Assembly: GCA_903813345.2 (NCBI GenBank)
Contig: CAIIXF020000010.1
Location: 14,565,181 to 14,629,180, forward strand
Length of the DNA stretch: 64,000 nucleotides
From: Owenia fusiformis
Taxonomy: Eukaryota > Annelida > Polychaeta > Sabellida > Oweniidae
Direction of reading: 5' to 3'
The notes under the pieces are model-generated. The model did no database searches. It was given only the letters and a program-made list of their open reading frames with translations, and had not been told where the DNA came from. The translations under genes and the position numbers were made by a program. Shown piece by piece: positions 25,555 through 38,900 of the stretch (position 1 is its first letter; every line of letters starts with the position of its first letter).

Positions 25555-26985
25555 ACTGTTGTAACACAGTTTGATATATCCTTATCTTTATTGTGAAGAT
25601 TATGACATAAGAAGCAGCTGACTTGCACTGTATCCAAGTAATGAACAGTTTAATATATCCTAATCTATATTGTGAAGATTATGATATAAGAAGCTGCTGA
25701 CTTATGATTCAATACAAGGTAGTAATTTACAATTAACACTACAATGTATCTGTTGTAGCACTGTATCGAAGTAACGAACAGTTTTATATATCCTAATCTA
25801 TATTGCGAAGATTATGATATAAGAAGCTGCTGACTTATGATTCAATACAAGGTAGTAATTCACAATTAACATTACACTGTATCTGTTGTTGCACTGTATC
25901 CATGTAATGAACAGTTTAATATATCCTAATCTATATTTTGAAGATTATGATATAAGAAGCTGCTGACTTATGATTCAATACAAGGTAGTAATTTACAATT
26001 AACATTACAATGTACTGTTGTTGCATTGTATCCAAGTAATGAACAGTTTAATATATCCTAATCTATATTGATAAGATTATGATATTAGAAGCTGCTGACT
26101 TATGATTCAATACAAGGTAGTAATTTACAATTAACATTACAATGTATCTGTTGTTGCACTGTATCCAAGTAGTGAACAGTTTAATATATCCTAATCTATA
26201 TTGCCAAGATTATGATATAAGAAGTGCTGACGTATGATTCAATACAAGGTAGTAATTTACAATTAACATTACAATGTATCTATTGTTGCACTGTATCCAT
26301 GTAGTGAACAGTTTAATATATCCTAATCTATATTGTGAAGATTATGATATAAGAAGTGCTGACGTATGATTCAATACAAGGTAGTAATTTACAATTAACA
26401 TTACAATGTATCTGTTGTAGCACTGTATCCAAATAATGTTTGATATATCAAAATCCATATTGCAAAGATTATGACATAAGAAACTAATAATAATGGCTTA
26501 AAGTTAAGTGCAAGGTAGAAATTTAACGTTACTATGTACTGTAACACAGTTATAGCACTGTATCCATGAGCGGTTTTGTGTTTCCTCATTATGAAGATGC
26601 TGACTTATGATTCAATACAAGGTAGTAATTTACAATTAACATTACAATGTATCTGTTGTTGCACTGTATCCAAGTAATGAACAGTGAAATATATCCTAAT
26701 CTATGTTGCGAAGATTATGATATAAGAAGCTGCTGACTTATGATTCAATACAAGGTAGTAATTTACAATTAACATTACAATGTATCTGTTGTAGCACTGT
26801 ATCCAAATAATGTTTGATATATCAAAATACATATTGCAAAGATTATGACATAAGAAACTAATAATAATGGCTTAAAGTTAAGTTCAAGGTACATGTAGTA
26901 ATTTAACATTACAATGTACTGTAACACAGTTAATGCACTGTATCCATGAGCGGTTTTGTGTTTCCTCATTATGAAGATGTATTAC
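25555..26985. repeat. ~133-bp tandem array next to the SLC6 stop codon
   Basis: About ten units with the core CCTAATCTATATTGTGAAG, the phrase CTGACTTATGATTCAATAC and GGTAGTAATTTACAATTAAC recur every 133-134 bases (for example 25659, 25793, 25927). A variant block with CATGAGCGGTTTTGTG occurs twice (26401-26595 and 26775-26975), showing a higher-order period of about 375 bases. The array ends about 10 bases past the stop of the distal SLC6 isoform, so it would form part of that 3' UTR. Confidence 0.85.
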
Positions 26986-26995
26986 AAATATAAAG

Positions 26996-29900
26996 TTATG
27001 CCTTTGCAGTCTCCTCTTTCAAATCAGGATATAGTGAAGGGGCTACATTTGTTCCATTTTCTGCTGATCCTTTGGTCGCATCATCAATAGTTTTAAGTGG
27101 TATATCAGCACCATCTGGTGCTCTGTCTAACATATTACGGGCCAGTTTATCTCCTTGTCTTGCTGGTCCCCAGTCTTTAGATGGTTTACACAGATCTTTC
27201 ACTTTCTGAAACCATATGGAAACATTACAATATTAGAAATTTTGGTATCAAAGTACTGTACTAATCACTCTATACATTGAATTATCAAAGTTGCTGTTTC
27301 AATAGTTCCTGGGATGAATCAGAAAGATCTTGACCAACCTTTGCTTCTACAATCAAAACAAATACATCATGTATACACATTCTACAATCTTTTATTACAC
27401 AATTAATACAAATATAATGTACACACATCATCAAATTTCATCACATGTGTCCTGTGTCGTTCGTGCATTGCCCATAAATTTGAATAGAAAATCTAGTATG
27501 CAGGATTTGAATTTAAATGCATCTTAACAATCTTGTTATGATCTGTTACAATCTTACCTGTAAAGTTGCTGAAAATGAGCATATAATCACTGGTTCAGAT
27601 TGATGGGAGTTTTTGTTTGACCAAAAATTATTAATGGATTGGTCTACTCAATAGGTTCATGGGCGTAGCGCTATTTTTATGAGTAGTATGCCACAACAGG
27701 AAAACAAGTTGAACAAAGTGAAAAACTAGCATTCGGGGGGGGGGGGGGTCTAGGGGGGAAATTCAAAAAAATATTGAAGTTTTGTTGTATTTAGAGTGTA
27801 TTTGCAACCATCTGGTACGCCTGTGTGTACCAGGCATATCGGTATATTGCGTGCTACGCCTATGGTAAACCTGAACCAATCAGAATGAAACATCTTTTAC
27901 AAAAAATGCAACCCATAGAACCAATTACATGTACATGGAAATTGAACTCCAAAACCTATTTACTATGGGGTGTAGCTGTAAGGAACATATCAATATAACA
28001 ATTTACAATAAAAGACAAAATGTATAATTACCCACAAAACTGATGCCCCCACCCCACCAAGATGTAGGCTAAATGAAGGAAAATTGATTTAGAAGTCAAT
28101 GTTTTTTTAATCATAAATGGACACATGATATGTTCCTTAGGGCTATTCAATTTAACAACATAAAGTAGATATTAATTACAACATGCATGTAAATAAAACC
28201 CATATCCACACTAAGCCATATCCAGAGGTTCACCTATATTCACCAAATAGTTTACATATCAAGTAAACAATATCTACAAATGGGGTTCACCAAATGAAAT
28301 CCTTCAAATAATATACACCAAAGCTTATAAACCAGGTATATATACAGTAACATAAACTCAGATTGAGCTTACCACAGTTACATAACACAGCTCTATAGAT
28401 GGTGACACACTACCATTTTTTGTCATCCACGACTTGTACATCGGAGGTGAATGTTTTTAAAGGAATGCTTGATTCATTGATTGCATGGTCGCCATTGGCA
28501 ACACCATCTGCATTGTTACGAGAGGTTTTATGTTCATGTAAGGCAGGACCCCAGTCCTCATGTGGTTGGCAAAGGTCCTTTATCCTCTGTAAGATATGAT
28601 TTGTAGTACAGTTATCCTATGAGCCTTATATTGTTGTGTGTTAGTATCAAAATTATTAGTCTATGACTGAGCCTATACACCATTTTGATTAAAAATTCAG
28701 AGATGCAACATCACTATAGAATTTCAAACATTTGTGTTGATAAATACAGCAATTTCAAAAATGCTTGCACATTGATTAATATATAATATTATGTACTAGC
28801 AATTCAGAAATTTGGAACTCGAACTCTAATAAGCATGGTGTGTGCATTTTGAAAAATAATATTTGATATCTAAAGAAAAGAAGTATTGTATCAAAGTACA
28901 ATGTATGCACATTCAAAGTACGGTACATGTATTAAATCAATTGTGTATGATGTACGTATATTCAATAATTTATACTTCCATGCTTTTCATCCAACTAACC
29001 ACATTTTTACTTCACTCAATAACAAATTCTTTCAAATGCATGCAATCATTTCACATGACATTGATATTTGATCTGACCTTTTTGCATTGGCACTTGTAGT
29101 GTTGCTAAAACCATACTCCATGTGGTGATAATACTAGATAATGAAAGCATGTTTGAAGCATGCTGATCAGAAAATTGTGCAGTGTTTGAAAGTAAAATAA
29201 TGTTGTATTTACACTAAAGATAGGTTACATAAATGGCCATCAAGAAAGCCCATGGTTGAGTGGTAGTGTTTTGGATCAAACGATTTAGATAGATTTGCAT
29301 AAGCATAATCAAATCTGGCTTCTTATCAATATAGTCAAGCTCGTAAATCATTTTTTATTTCAGTATTTGTCAAATACAAGTAGTTGATACATTCAAAGTT
29401 GTGTTAAAAAATATATATGTATGATGTTGTGTGATTGTCTTGAATATACACATTAACAGTACATTTCAGTGACCTCCCTAGGATTTTTCCATGTGGGCGC
29501 AATTTGTTGTTCAAGTGTACAGTGCATCTATAATAAGTTTACTAATATACCATAAATCTAAAAAAATTCTTAGATTTGAATAAGTATCACTATGAAGTGA
29601 CTGTGCCCATGACTGCAGTTATGGAAACAAAATGAAAGCACACAGAATAGATGGTTAGTGATTCAGATGAAAATGCTATAAAAAAGAACAAGTACCTTTG
29701 TACAATGTATAAAAGGGTTATGTACTGGGAGGTTTAGGATAAGGGTTTATCCTGAGAGATATACAAATTTTCTGAAAGATAAACCCTTTATCCAAAACCA
29801 ACAGCACTTAATAGATGTATCCCATACCTACCGAGGCTCTAAGTACATTATACCTTTTAAGGTTTCCAAATTTTAATATTGTTCTTTAAATGTTACAGAT

Positions 29901-32900
29901 TATTTCTTTCATGATTTTAGAAATCAGTTTCACGAATGTCCTAGAAGTCAGTGATAGCGGGATAGTTATCTCAAACTCATTAAAAAGTGAAAATTTTCAT
30001 GATTTTAGAAATCAGTTTCACAAATGTCCTATAAGTCAGTGATAGTGGGATAAATATCTAAAAATCCATTCCCCTCACTTGAAACACTATATATTCCCGC
30101 ATGTTATGTACTTAGAACCTCAGTCGTTATGCGATACATGTACATTATATCATTAAAGTGTAAAGGATATGTCTTATTTCTTCCTTACCTGCCATATTGT
30201 CAAAGTTTTGTCTGGGTGTAGGCATACTTTGATTATAGCTACTAGTGGTATAGGTATGACTGAAGTGAATGCCAACATCCAACCCATCACATCTGCCCAG
30301 GGTGGGAACCAATAATCTGCATAATTTGTCTGCTTGAAGTCAATCCAAGTAAAGATTAAGATAGCCTATAATTATAAAACATTCATGTTTGTACTTTGTA
30401 GTGTAGTTTATAGAGCAGTGTAATATAGTAAATATTATAGGTACAATTGATAACTGCAAGATTAAGATAGCCTGTAATGATAAAACATTCATGTTTGTAC
30501 TTTGCAGTGTAGCTTAAAGAGCAGAGTGTAGTGTAGTGAATTATAGTTACAATTGAAAACTGCAAGATTGAGATACATGTAGCCTGAAATGATGTATGTT
30601 GTGATGTATTGTATTGTGTATTCTAATGAAGTGTAATGTATTCTACTTGAAGAACAACTGGAGAATAATTTCAAATCTGGAGTGATAAATAATATTTGTG
30701 TATTGTATTGTAGTCTTGTATTGTGTAGTGTACTTTAGGTACAACTGCAGATCTGAAGAGCCTGGAATGGAAAAAGTTTGAGCATGTGTATTGAGTGTAG
30801 TGTAGTGTAGTGTAGTGCACAGTTCCATAATTTGTTTCACTACTAAAGGCAATGTTCACCCTTTTTTCCAATGTTTATCTTGCTATTAGAAAACAATAAA
30901 TACTGAAACATGATTTCTCAGAAATTGGTGAAGTTGTAATTGTAGTTCAACTTACCACAATTAGGAAAGGTGTAATATATTTCCACATTATCTTCCAAAA
31001 TATGGTTAGTTTGAATCCCAACATGTGCTCCATATCTTTGTAGTATCGATCAATACCTATGAAGAATGGAAAATATAGATTTAATAATCATTTAAGACAT
31101 ATTCTAGGATACATCTTGGGAGAGATTACATCGGGGAGAAAAATTTGTGGAAGAACTATTTTAAGAATATGTAGAGGCATGGTTTTGAAGACAGTTACTT
31201 AATTTTGTGTTATCATTATAAGAATAAGAAATGCTACATGTATGTCACATTTTGTCACAATTCACTTTTATACAAGGAACATTGCAATATTCAACATGGC
31301 ACTAATATGCAAAATATCATAACTTGCCACTTGCTACAGACGCTGACTGACGGACGCAGTCCATAAAAAAGTTGGGAACTTTAACAGTATGTCACTACTT
31401 CTATTGGTGACATAATAGGTGAGGTAGTTTTCCAAATGTTTTCTATATTACTTACCATATACCCATGACAAGACAAGGCACTCTGTCATACCAATGATAA
31501 GCAAGGAATACGAAGCTGTGAATTTATCCATCAGTTGCACAATGTACATCCCACCCTACAATATAAAATTATATCTTAAGCATGTACACATGTTGTCTCA
31601 ATAAGTCAAAGGATGTGCTGTATATTATCACTGGATATCTTAAATTTAGCTTTAACTGAAACTTGGTTGAAATACATGTAGCTTCTGAAATGTAGAATTT
31701 GATCATATTGGTAGTTTTGCCTATTAATATTATCATAATCCTAATTATGACCCTTTACAACACTTCATCTAAAAAATATAAATGAACAAAGCAATACTCG
31801 ACTTACCCGAGTTGTGCAGGTGAGTCCCATAAGGAATGATATGATACATATAACAATGAGTAACAATAAAGGGCGCAATTTGCCACGTCGGAATATGTGC
31901 GGGAACACATCCAGCATTGTGGTCTGTACAGTCTGGGTGAGTCCAATCTGAAGTTACAAATATAGGTGTACTTAATGTAAGCCTAAAAAACATTATATCC
32001 TCTTTACTCATATACTTATTTAAACCATTTTTATCAAGGTTTCCTGAAGTACTGTAAAACCTGTGTCGACATCGCACTGATGTGTAGTAAACACCTCAAA
32101 AATGCTCAGCTCCATTTCTACATGTATCTACCCTTCTTTTGCTTAAATAAAGGTTTTCATGGTAAAATTTCTCTAGGTAAACTAGGTATGTACCTGTGTT
32201 CCAACTCCAAGACTGAGGATCATGAGGAAGAAGAGGATTGCCCACAGTGGGGAGATTGGTAACCTAGCAACAACTTCAGGGTAAGCAACAAATGCAAGCC
32301 CTGCACCTGTAACATAAACAACACATCAAGTTAGTTTGATTCTTATAAAAATGCCATGAAGAATTTAAAACTTGGTTAAATACCAATGTGTTTAATTAGC
32401 AAGAGTCAATTTTCCGTATAAACTATTATATGACAAATGATAGCCATTGTCTGTAAGTTTTAACAAAGAGGGGGAAGTTTTAGATTACCCTCCCCCCCAA
32501 AAAAAGATGACCCTACTCCTTAAGCCCTTATAAACATGTTTATGTGGAATTGTCAGTACAAAAGTCTCTGCAAGAGAGAAGCACTGAGCTGCAATAATCC
32601 AAGACCCCAGACAGGTAATCATAAATTACCACCAAAAGGAACAATTTCCCAGTCAGCTACCATGGTAACCTGCCTCGATTTAGGTAATAGCTTACCTTGA
32701 CGCACCACATCCCCTACATCCTCTTTCAGTACATGGGCCATGTAGCCAATCACAGCAAAGATAACAAAGCCTCCAAATATACTGGTGAGACAATCCCCAA
32801 TTGCTACAAATACTGCATCTCTAGAAATAGAACATTAGAATGATATTAGAAGTATATGTATCATTTATCAAATGCCTATACAGGAATTCAAATAAGTCCA

Positions 32901-35900
32901 GTCCCATTCCACAGCGATGTATCCTGGGGTTAATTGGTTTCTCATGATCTTTCATTTGGATTTGTAAAAATACAATCAGTGTTTTACCAATGCAGTCAAG
33001 AATTACAATGTACCCCTGTGTGGGGGACTGCTGGGGGGAGACTGCAGTGGAATATGGAACTTCTGTGGAGGGAGATGGGGATGGAGGGAGGGGGCTGCTT
33101 TGGAGGGGGACTGAACATATAACACAACAAATACCCAATATTACACTTTACTTTTTATACATATATTGTGACATTTTTATAAAAAAATATAACTTCAGAT
33201 AGGAGAAACTTGTTATATACATGTAACTAGCTAAATGTAACTAGCCAATGTTACTAACCTGAGACAGTTATTATGGAACTTGTTATAACTAGCTAATGTG
33301 ATGAGACCTCCCCAACAGGCAGACAGAGAGAAGAATACCTGCACTGCAGCATCTCCCCACACCTGTAATGAACAATTTCAATTTTCAATTTATTTATTAA
33401 ACCATCGCCATGTATCACTGGGAATTAGGCACAATGATACAATTCAATAACATATTTTTACAATAACTTATTTACAACTGCTTCCCATCCTCACATAAAA
33501 ATTTGCGTAATTTAAATAAAACGTCATCAAAGTGTACACAGAGTCAGTTACTTAAGGAGGATTGGCTCCCAGGGTTCGAACTTGGTATTCTGCCATATAT
33601 GGAGAAGTCATGATTAAACAACTTGAATTCAAACGACTGCCATTTTTTCACTTGAAAATTTTAAATTACAAGTTTTGGTAAAAAAACGACATTCTGACAT
33701 TTTCATTGTTGGAAAATATCAAGTTGCGTCCCTGGGAGCCAATCCTCGCAACAACTCAAACATATATACTTCCATATATGGTAAGTACATTGCCAATAGA
33801 CCAAATGTTGACCAAATGTATCATAGTCTTCTTCAATATTCGAGTTAGAATGCTAAAATTGAATGTTTTTGAAGCTCATGGCTATCTCTTTTTTAAACAC
33901 ACACAATGACTTTTACAGTATGACTTCAATGATAATTTTATCTATTTAATGGGGCAATCAAATGAAAGTTAAGAGGGTCTATCAAATACACCAGTCCTGA
34001 GATCTATAATGTGAGGGATTAAAAGGTTTACCATTGTGAGGCCATGAGACATACTCCACATAGTGATGTGGAAAGACAGCTAGTCAATCAATGGCAAAAC
34101 AAGCAAACAAACACACAAGCTGGTTCTTTCATGAATTGAAGTCATGAAAAAAAATTAATATTTATTCATGCGCATAATGCAATGTTTAATGAAGTTATAT
34201 TGACTTTTGTATTCAGCTATATCTACAACTGTGTACAGCTACAAGCTGTTATCAGGAGGAAATCAATTTATTATTAATTTAATCAAAACAAATTATAGGG
34301 GTTAGATTTCCTCCTACTCCTTTTTTTAACAAGTAAAACTTGCATACCCTTTCTTCATTAAATCTGCAGTGGACACTTTTATTCAGTTCCAAAATAGTTC
34401 ACTATTACTCATATATTACATGAAATTGCCAAGCCAAGACTGATAATGATCGCTTTTAGAAAAATTGAAATTTTTGCAGAAATAAAGGAAAATTCCATCT
34501 GTGCTCAATGGAAATGGAATTCAGGAGTGCACTTTACACAAATTCCACTGGAATTAAAACATACCTGTCATTTCCTGATTTAAACAGGGGGAATTCCAAA
34601 AAAAGTGAAGTGACTATTGAATAAATGACAGGTGACGGGACAGATATGACGGCATATCAAAATCAGATACCAAAATACAGTATTTTTTAATGATATTTTA
34701 TGTAATGCTTTATTTTGAAAAATTTCCCGATTGTCTCGAATCCAGATTCATTTTGGGTTGACAGGTATGCTGAAGTGATACACAACAAAATAACCAAAAA
34801 AAAAAAAATATCCTAATCATCATTTAACACTGACCTTAGCACTGGCCAATCTATGCCACTGTGGTGTTATATAGAAGAGGATCCCATCTACTGAACCAGG
34901 TAATGTTACACCTTTCACCAGCAAGATCAACAATACGATATATGGGAACAAACTTGTGAACCACACCACCTGAAAACAAGCATGTTCATGTTAGTTCTAT
35001 GTAAATTCATCTCTTCCCTTCCAGTTATAATGGAATTTGAAAATATTGATATGTAATTCACTCCATTTGGAAATAACATTTTTCACTCACAAAATCTGAC
35101 TTATAAATCAACACTTCAATAATGAAATCTGATTACCCTGATTAAGTAAACTTCATTTTCAACTCCTGTCAAGAAAATAGATACCATCCCTAATGATTTT
35201 ATTTACAAGAATTGAGATACAATTTACTGTACTGTATGACTTCCTTTATGTACTTAGGGAAATTGAAAATTGTGAAGTGCAATTAAAATTCTGTAGTGCC
35301 ATAAATTGTATTCAATCTACCAACTAAAAAGTTTTAATAGACACAATGAACTTTCAAAACTTTGTGCAAACAAGTATGAAAGAACAACTATTTTTAATAT
35401 TTGCATTTTGTCAAAGGCCACATATCATATTGTCTACAATAAGCGCCAAGAGCATTTAGAAAATTGAAAATAAATCTTTCAGACCATTCTAATAAGCACC
35501 CGTATAGATATTATTAGAGAGTGGACACTGATTACAGAGAAAGGCCTGTAGCCAGGATGGGGGGGGGGGTTCTTTCAAAATCATGCAGTTTTTCATCATT
35601 TTGAGCACTTCTCAAGTGATTTTGGCCATATTTGGGCCAAAATTGTCAAATGTGAACCCCCCCCTGGAAATTTTTGAAAACTGACCCCCCCCCCTTGGCA
35701 AATCCTGGCTACGGGCCTGCAGAGAATATAGTATTTGTGTTTTACCAGACACCACATTACTTTACCAAATATCCAGAACCACTTACTTTTCCCTGAGATT
35801 GTATTCCTTTTGCTAGACAGACAACAACCACCATCCATGAGAAAAGAAGACACAGGACAAGCTGCCATCTTGGAGCCCCCATGTTATGGAGACCATCTGA

Positions 35901-38900
35901 GATGTCTAACACATAATTACTGAAAGTGGATGCAAGGATATATAAGGGACCCCCTGAAGAATCTTTGCAATGGGTTTGAACTATATATAAGCATAAATGT
36001 GCATCTAATAATAATCTAACTTAAGCTACCACTACACCTACAAAATTCAATTTAAAAGGTTGAAATGATATAAGACATTTGCTGAACATAAATGTTATTA
36101 TTTCATGACATATACAGTGTTGATTCAACATTTCAAAGTATTCCTCAATATTATTCAATGATTATATCAATATTAGTGGAGTTACACCATTGATATTTAC
36201 AAAAGAATCTGTCAAAAGAGGAAAATTAAAGAGCAGGGAATATTAAAAACAATTCCTTCCTTTGTCCATGCAAAAAGAAGCAATTCTCAAAAATCAGAAA
36301 TACAAAGAAATACTTTTGTTTAATTAAAGTCATACTGATCTCTTTTAGGCTTTTTTTGGAATAACACATGAAATATCCCACATAAGCTTACTGATAATAT
36401 TCATCGCTAGCACCACGTCTTGCCTCCAGTGCATTGGTCATGTTAGCAGTGAGATTCTTCAGTATAGCATAGGCACTTTCCCCTACATCTTCTACATATA
36501 GGCAGGTCTGGTTGCCCATGTCCCATGTACCATTGTGGTTAGTGCAGTTTTTGGAATCAAATAGATTCAATGCCCCACAAACTGAAAAAAAAGATAACAA
36601 TATATTTGGAAGGGTTAAATGACAGTATACTGATATTTATCCAATGGATACTAAAAATATATGGGGATAACAACACAAGATAATCTTGGTATGCACATCG
36701 TATCCGATCCATATGACGTGATATCCAATCGTATCCGACAGATACTATTTAGTTTGAAAATACAATTTAAAAAAAAATTGAAACCAAAATTTTGAAGTGA
36801 AGTGATAACTACATGTACTTGTCTGTTTGACAATAAAGTTCCAAGGTTATGTGCTCAGTAAAAATGAGTTACATTTTTTCATGCGATTTTATAAAAATAA
36901 GGTCACAGAAAAGAAAAATGAAAAAATAGAAAAGAATTAGAAAACAACACTTTTAGGTCTAATTATTTGAAGTCCATATAAAAATAGCGACCATCGGATA
37001 AATATGATATCCTATGATTTTCTCTGCTATCATTTTTATCCACTCTTGGATATCGCCGATCTCCACTCATTCGCTGCGCTCACTCGTGGAGATGAGCGAT
37101 ATCCACTCATAGATAAAAATGGTATCCCTCAAAAATCATAGGATATCCTCTATATATATGACAGTTTACTGATATATATGACAGTATACTGATATAGATA
37201 CATGTATATATGCTCTGTGTGTTATCATGCTTTTTTAAATCGACCCAGGGGATCGAATGATGATCAAATAAACAAAGCTTTACTTTCTTATGTCTACATT
37301 TAGTGCTTTTAGGTCAAGTTATTTCAACTGTTAAAAAAGTGCCCCTTTAACACAGGCTGGTATCGAAAGATTTGTCCGCTGTGACGGAGCATGCTATATT
37401 TCATAAAAACACTAAGAATGCTTCACGATTTATTTTTTAACTCATATGTTTCGTTATATCAAAGATAATTACTTACTCCATGCAATGGATATATCATTTG
37501 CGTGTAACCTTCACTTCTGTTTGAAGTCCAATAACGCTAGGAGTAAAATCTATTGAAAACGGCGCCAGAGTATCAAACTCTAAAATGTATCATTTCTTTT
37601 TTAACTTTTTAATGGCATGATATAGTGACACGATAATATTAACATATGTTTTCAACATAACTCTGAATGTAATAATGAGATATTAATGCATTGGGTCTTT
37701 TTAATATTTTTTGTAAAAATAATATTAATATTTTTTGTCCGCTGTGACGGAGCATTTTCACAGTTTACATTTGCAACTGCTCCGTCACAGCGGACAAAAA
37801 AATTAAATATTATTTTTTATAAAAGAATTAAAAAGACCAAATACATCAACATCTCATTTATACCTTCATAGTTATGCTGAAACCATGTGTAAATATTATC
37901 GTGTCACTATATCGTGCCATTAGAAAGTTAAACGAGAAATGGTACATTTTGAAGTATGATACTCCGGCGCCATTTTCAATAGCTTTTCTTCCCAGCGTAA
38001 TTGGACTTCAAACAGAAGTGAAAGTTACCCGCAAATGATATATCCATTGCATGGAGTAAGTAATTTTGTATGGTATAACGAAACATATGAGTTAAAAAAT
38101 AAATCGTGAAGTATTCTTAGTGTTTTTATGAAAAATAGAATGCTCCGTCACAGCGGACAAATATTTCGATACCAGCCTGTGTTTAAAAGAGATGTAAAGC
38201 GCAAAATGGGGTACAAATCAAAATCGTTCTATTAGTTGGTTTAGATTTAGAAATCTACAAATTTTCTTTTCAATAATACTTTAGTTATAGGGGTGCCACA
38301 TCGCTGCACCCAAATCTTTTGAAGCTTTCTGATGTTTACTTATACAATAATCCTGTGGATAGTTCACGTCTCCTTGAAAGTTACAGGAAGGCTACTCACT
38401 CCATAACTATTATCAAACATTATAGATAGATGTATTACAAGAGGGTGTACCTACCAGGACTTGCCCACGGTGATTCACACTGTGACCAAGGAACTTCTTT
38501 GGCAAATGATGCAAACAAATAAAAGAATGTCCAGGCTATAATCATATTGTAGTAGACACCTGCTATCAGAGACACCAGGAACATGCACCAGCCTGTACCT
38601 GCAATCACAATGAGTATATACATGTACATACAAGTAAAGTAACACCTGTGTAGGTTGAACACCTTTAGTGGATAAAAATAGTGCTCCACTCGGGAGCTGT
38701 TCAACTTTAAGAGATTCACTTTACATAATGTTGAATGTAGTTCAGCATAATGTTGAACTTTCAACATGTACCACTTACAACTCTAGAGGGTTTTACTTTA
38801 CAGGTCTTACTGTATACAGCATTGGGTGATATACAATGGCTTAAAACAATACTTTATTGAAACAAGGATCAATCAGCAATCACCTGATACATTAATTGAT

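Noticed and set aside
29245-29300. tRNA-like A box (TGGTTGAGTGG) near 29254
   Set aside because: No matching B box GGTTCGANTCC and no cloverleaf pairing.
33560-33590. GGGTTCGAACTTGG as a tRNA B box
   Set aside because: Part of an inverted repeat; no A box at the right distance upstream.
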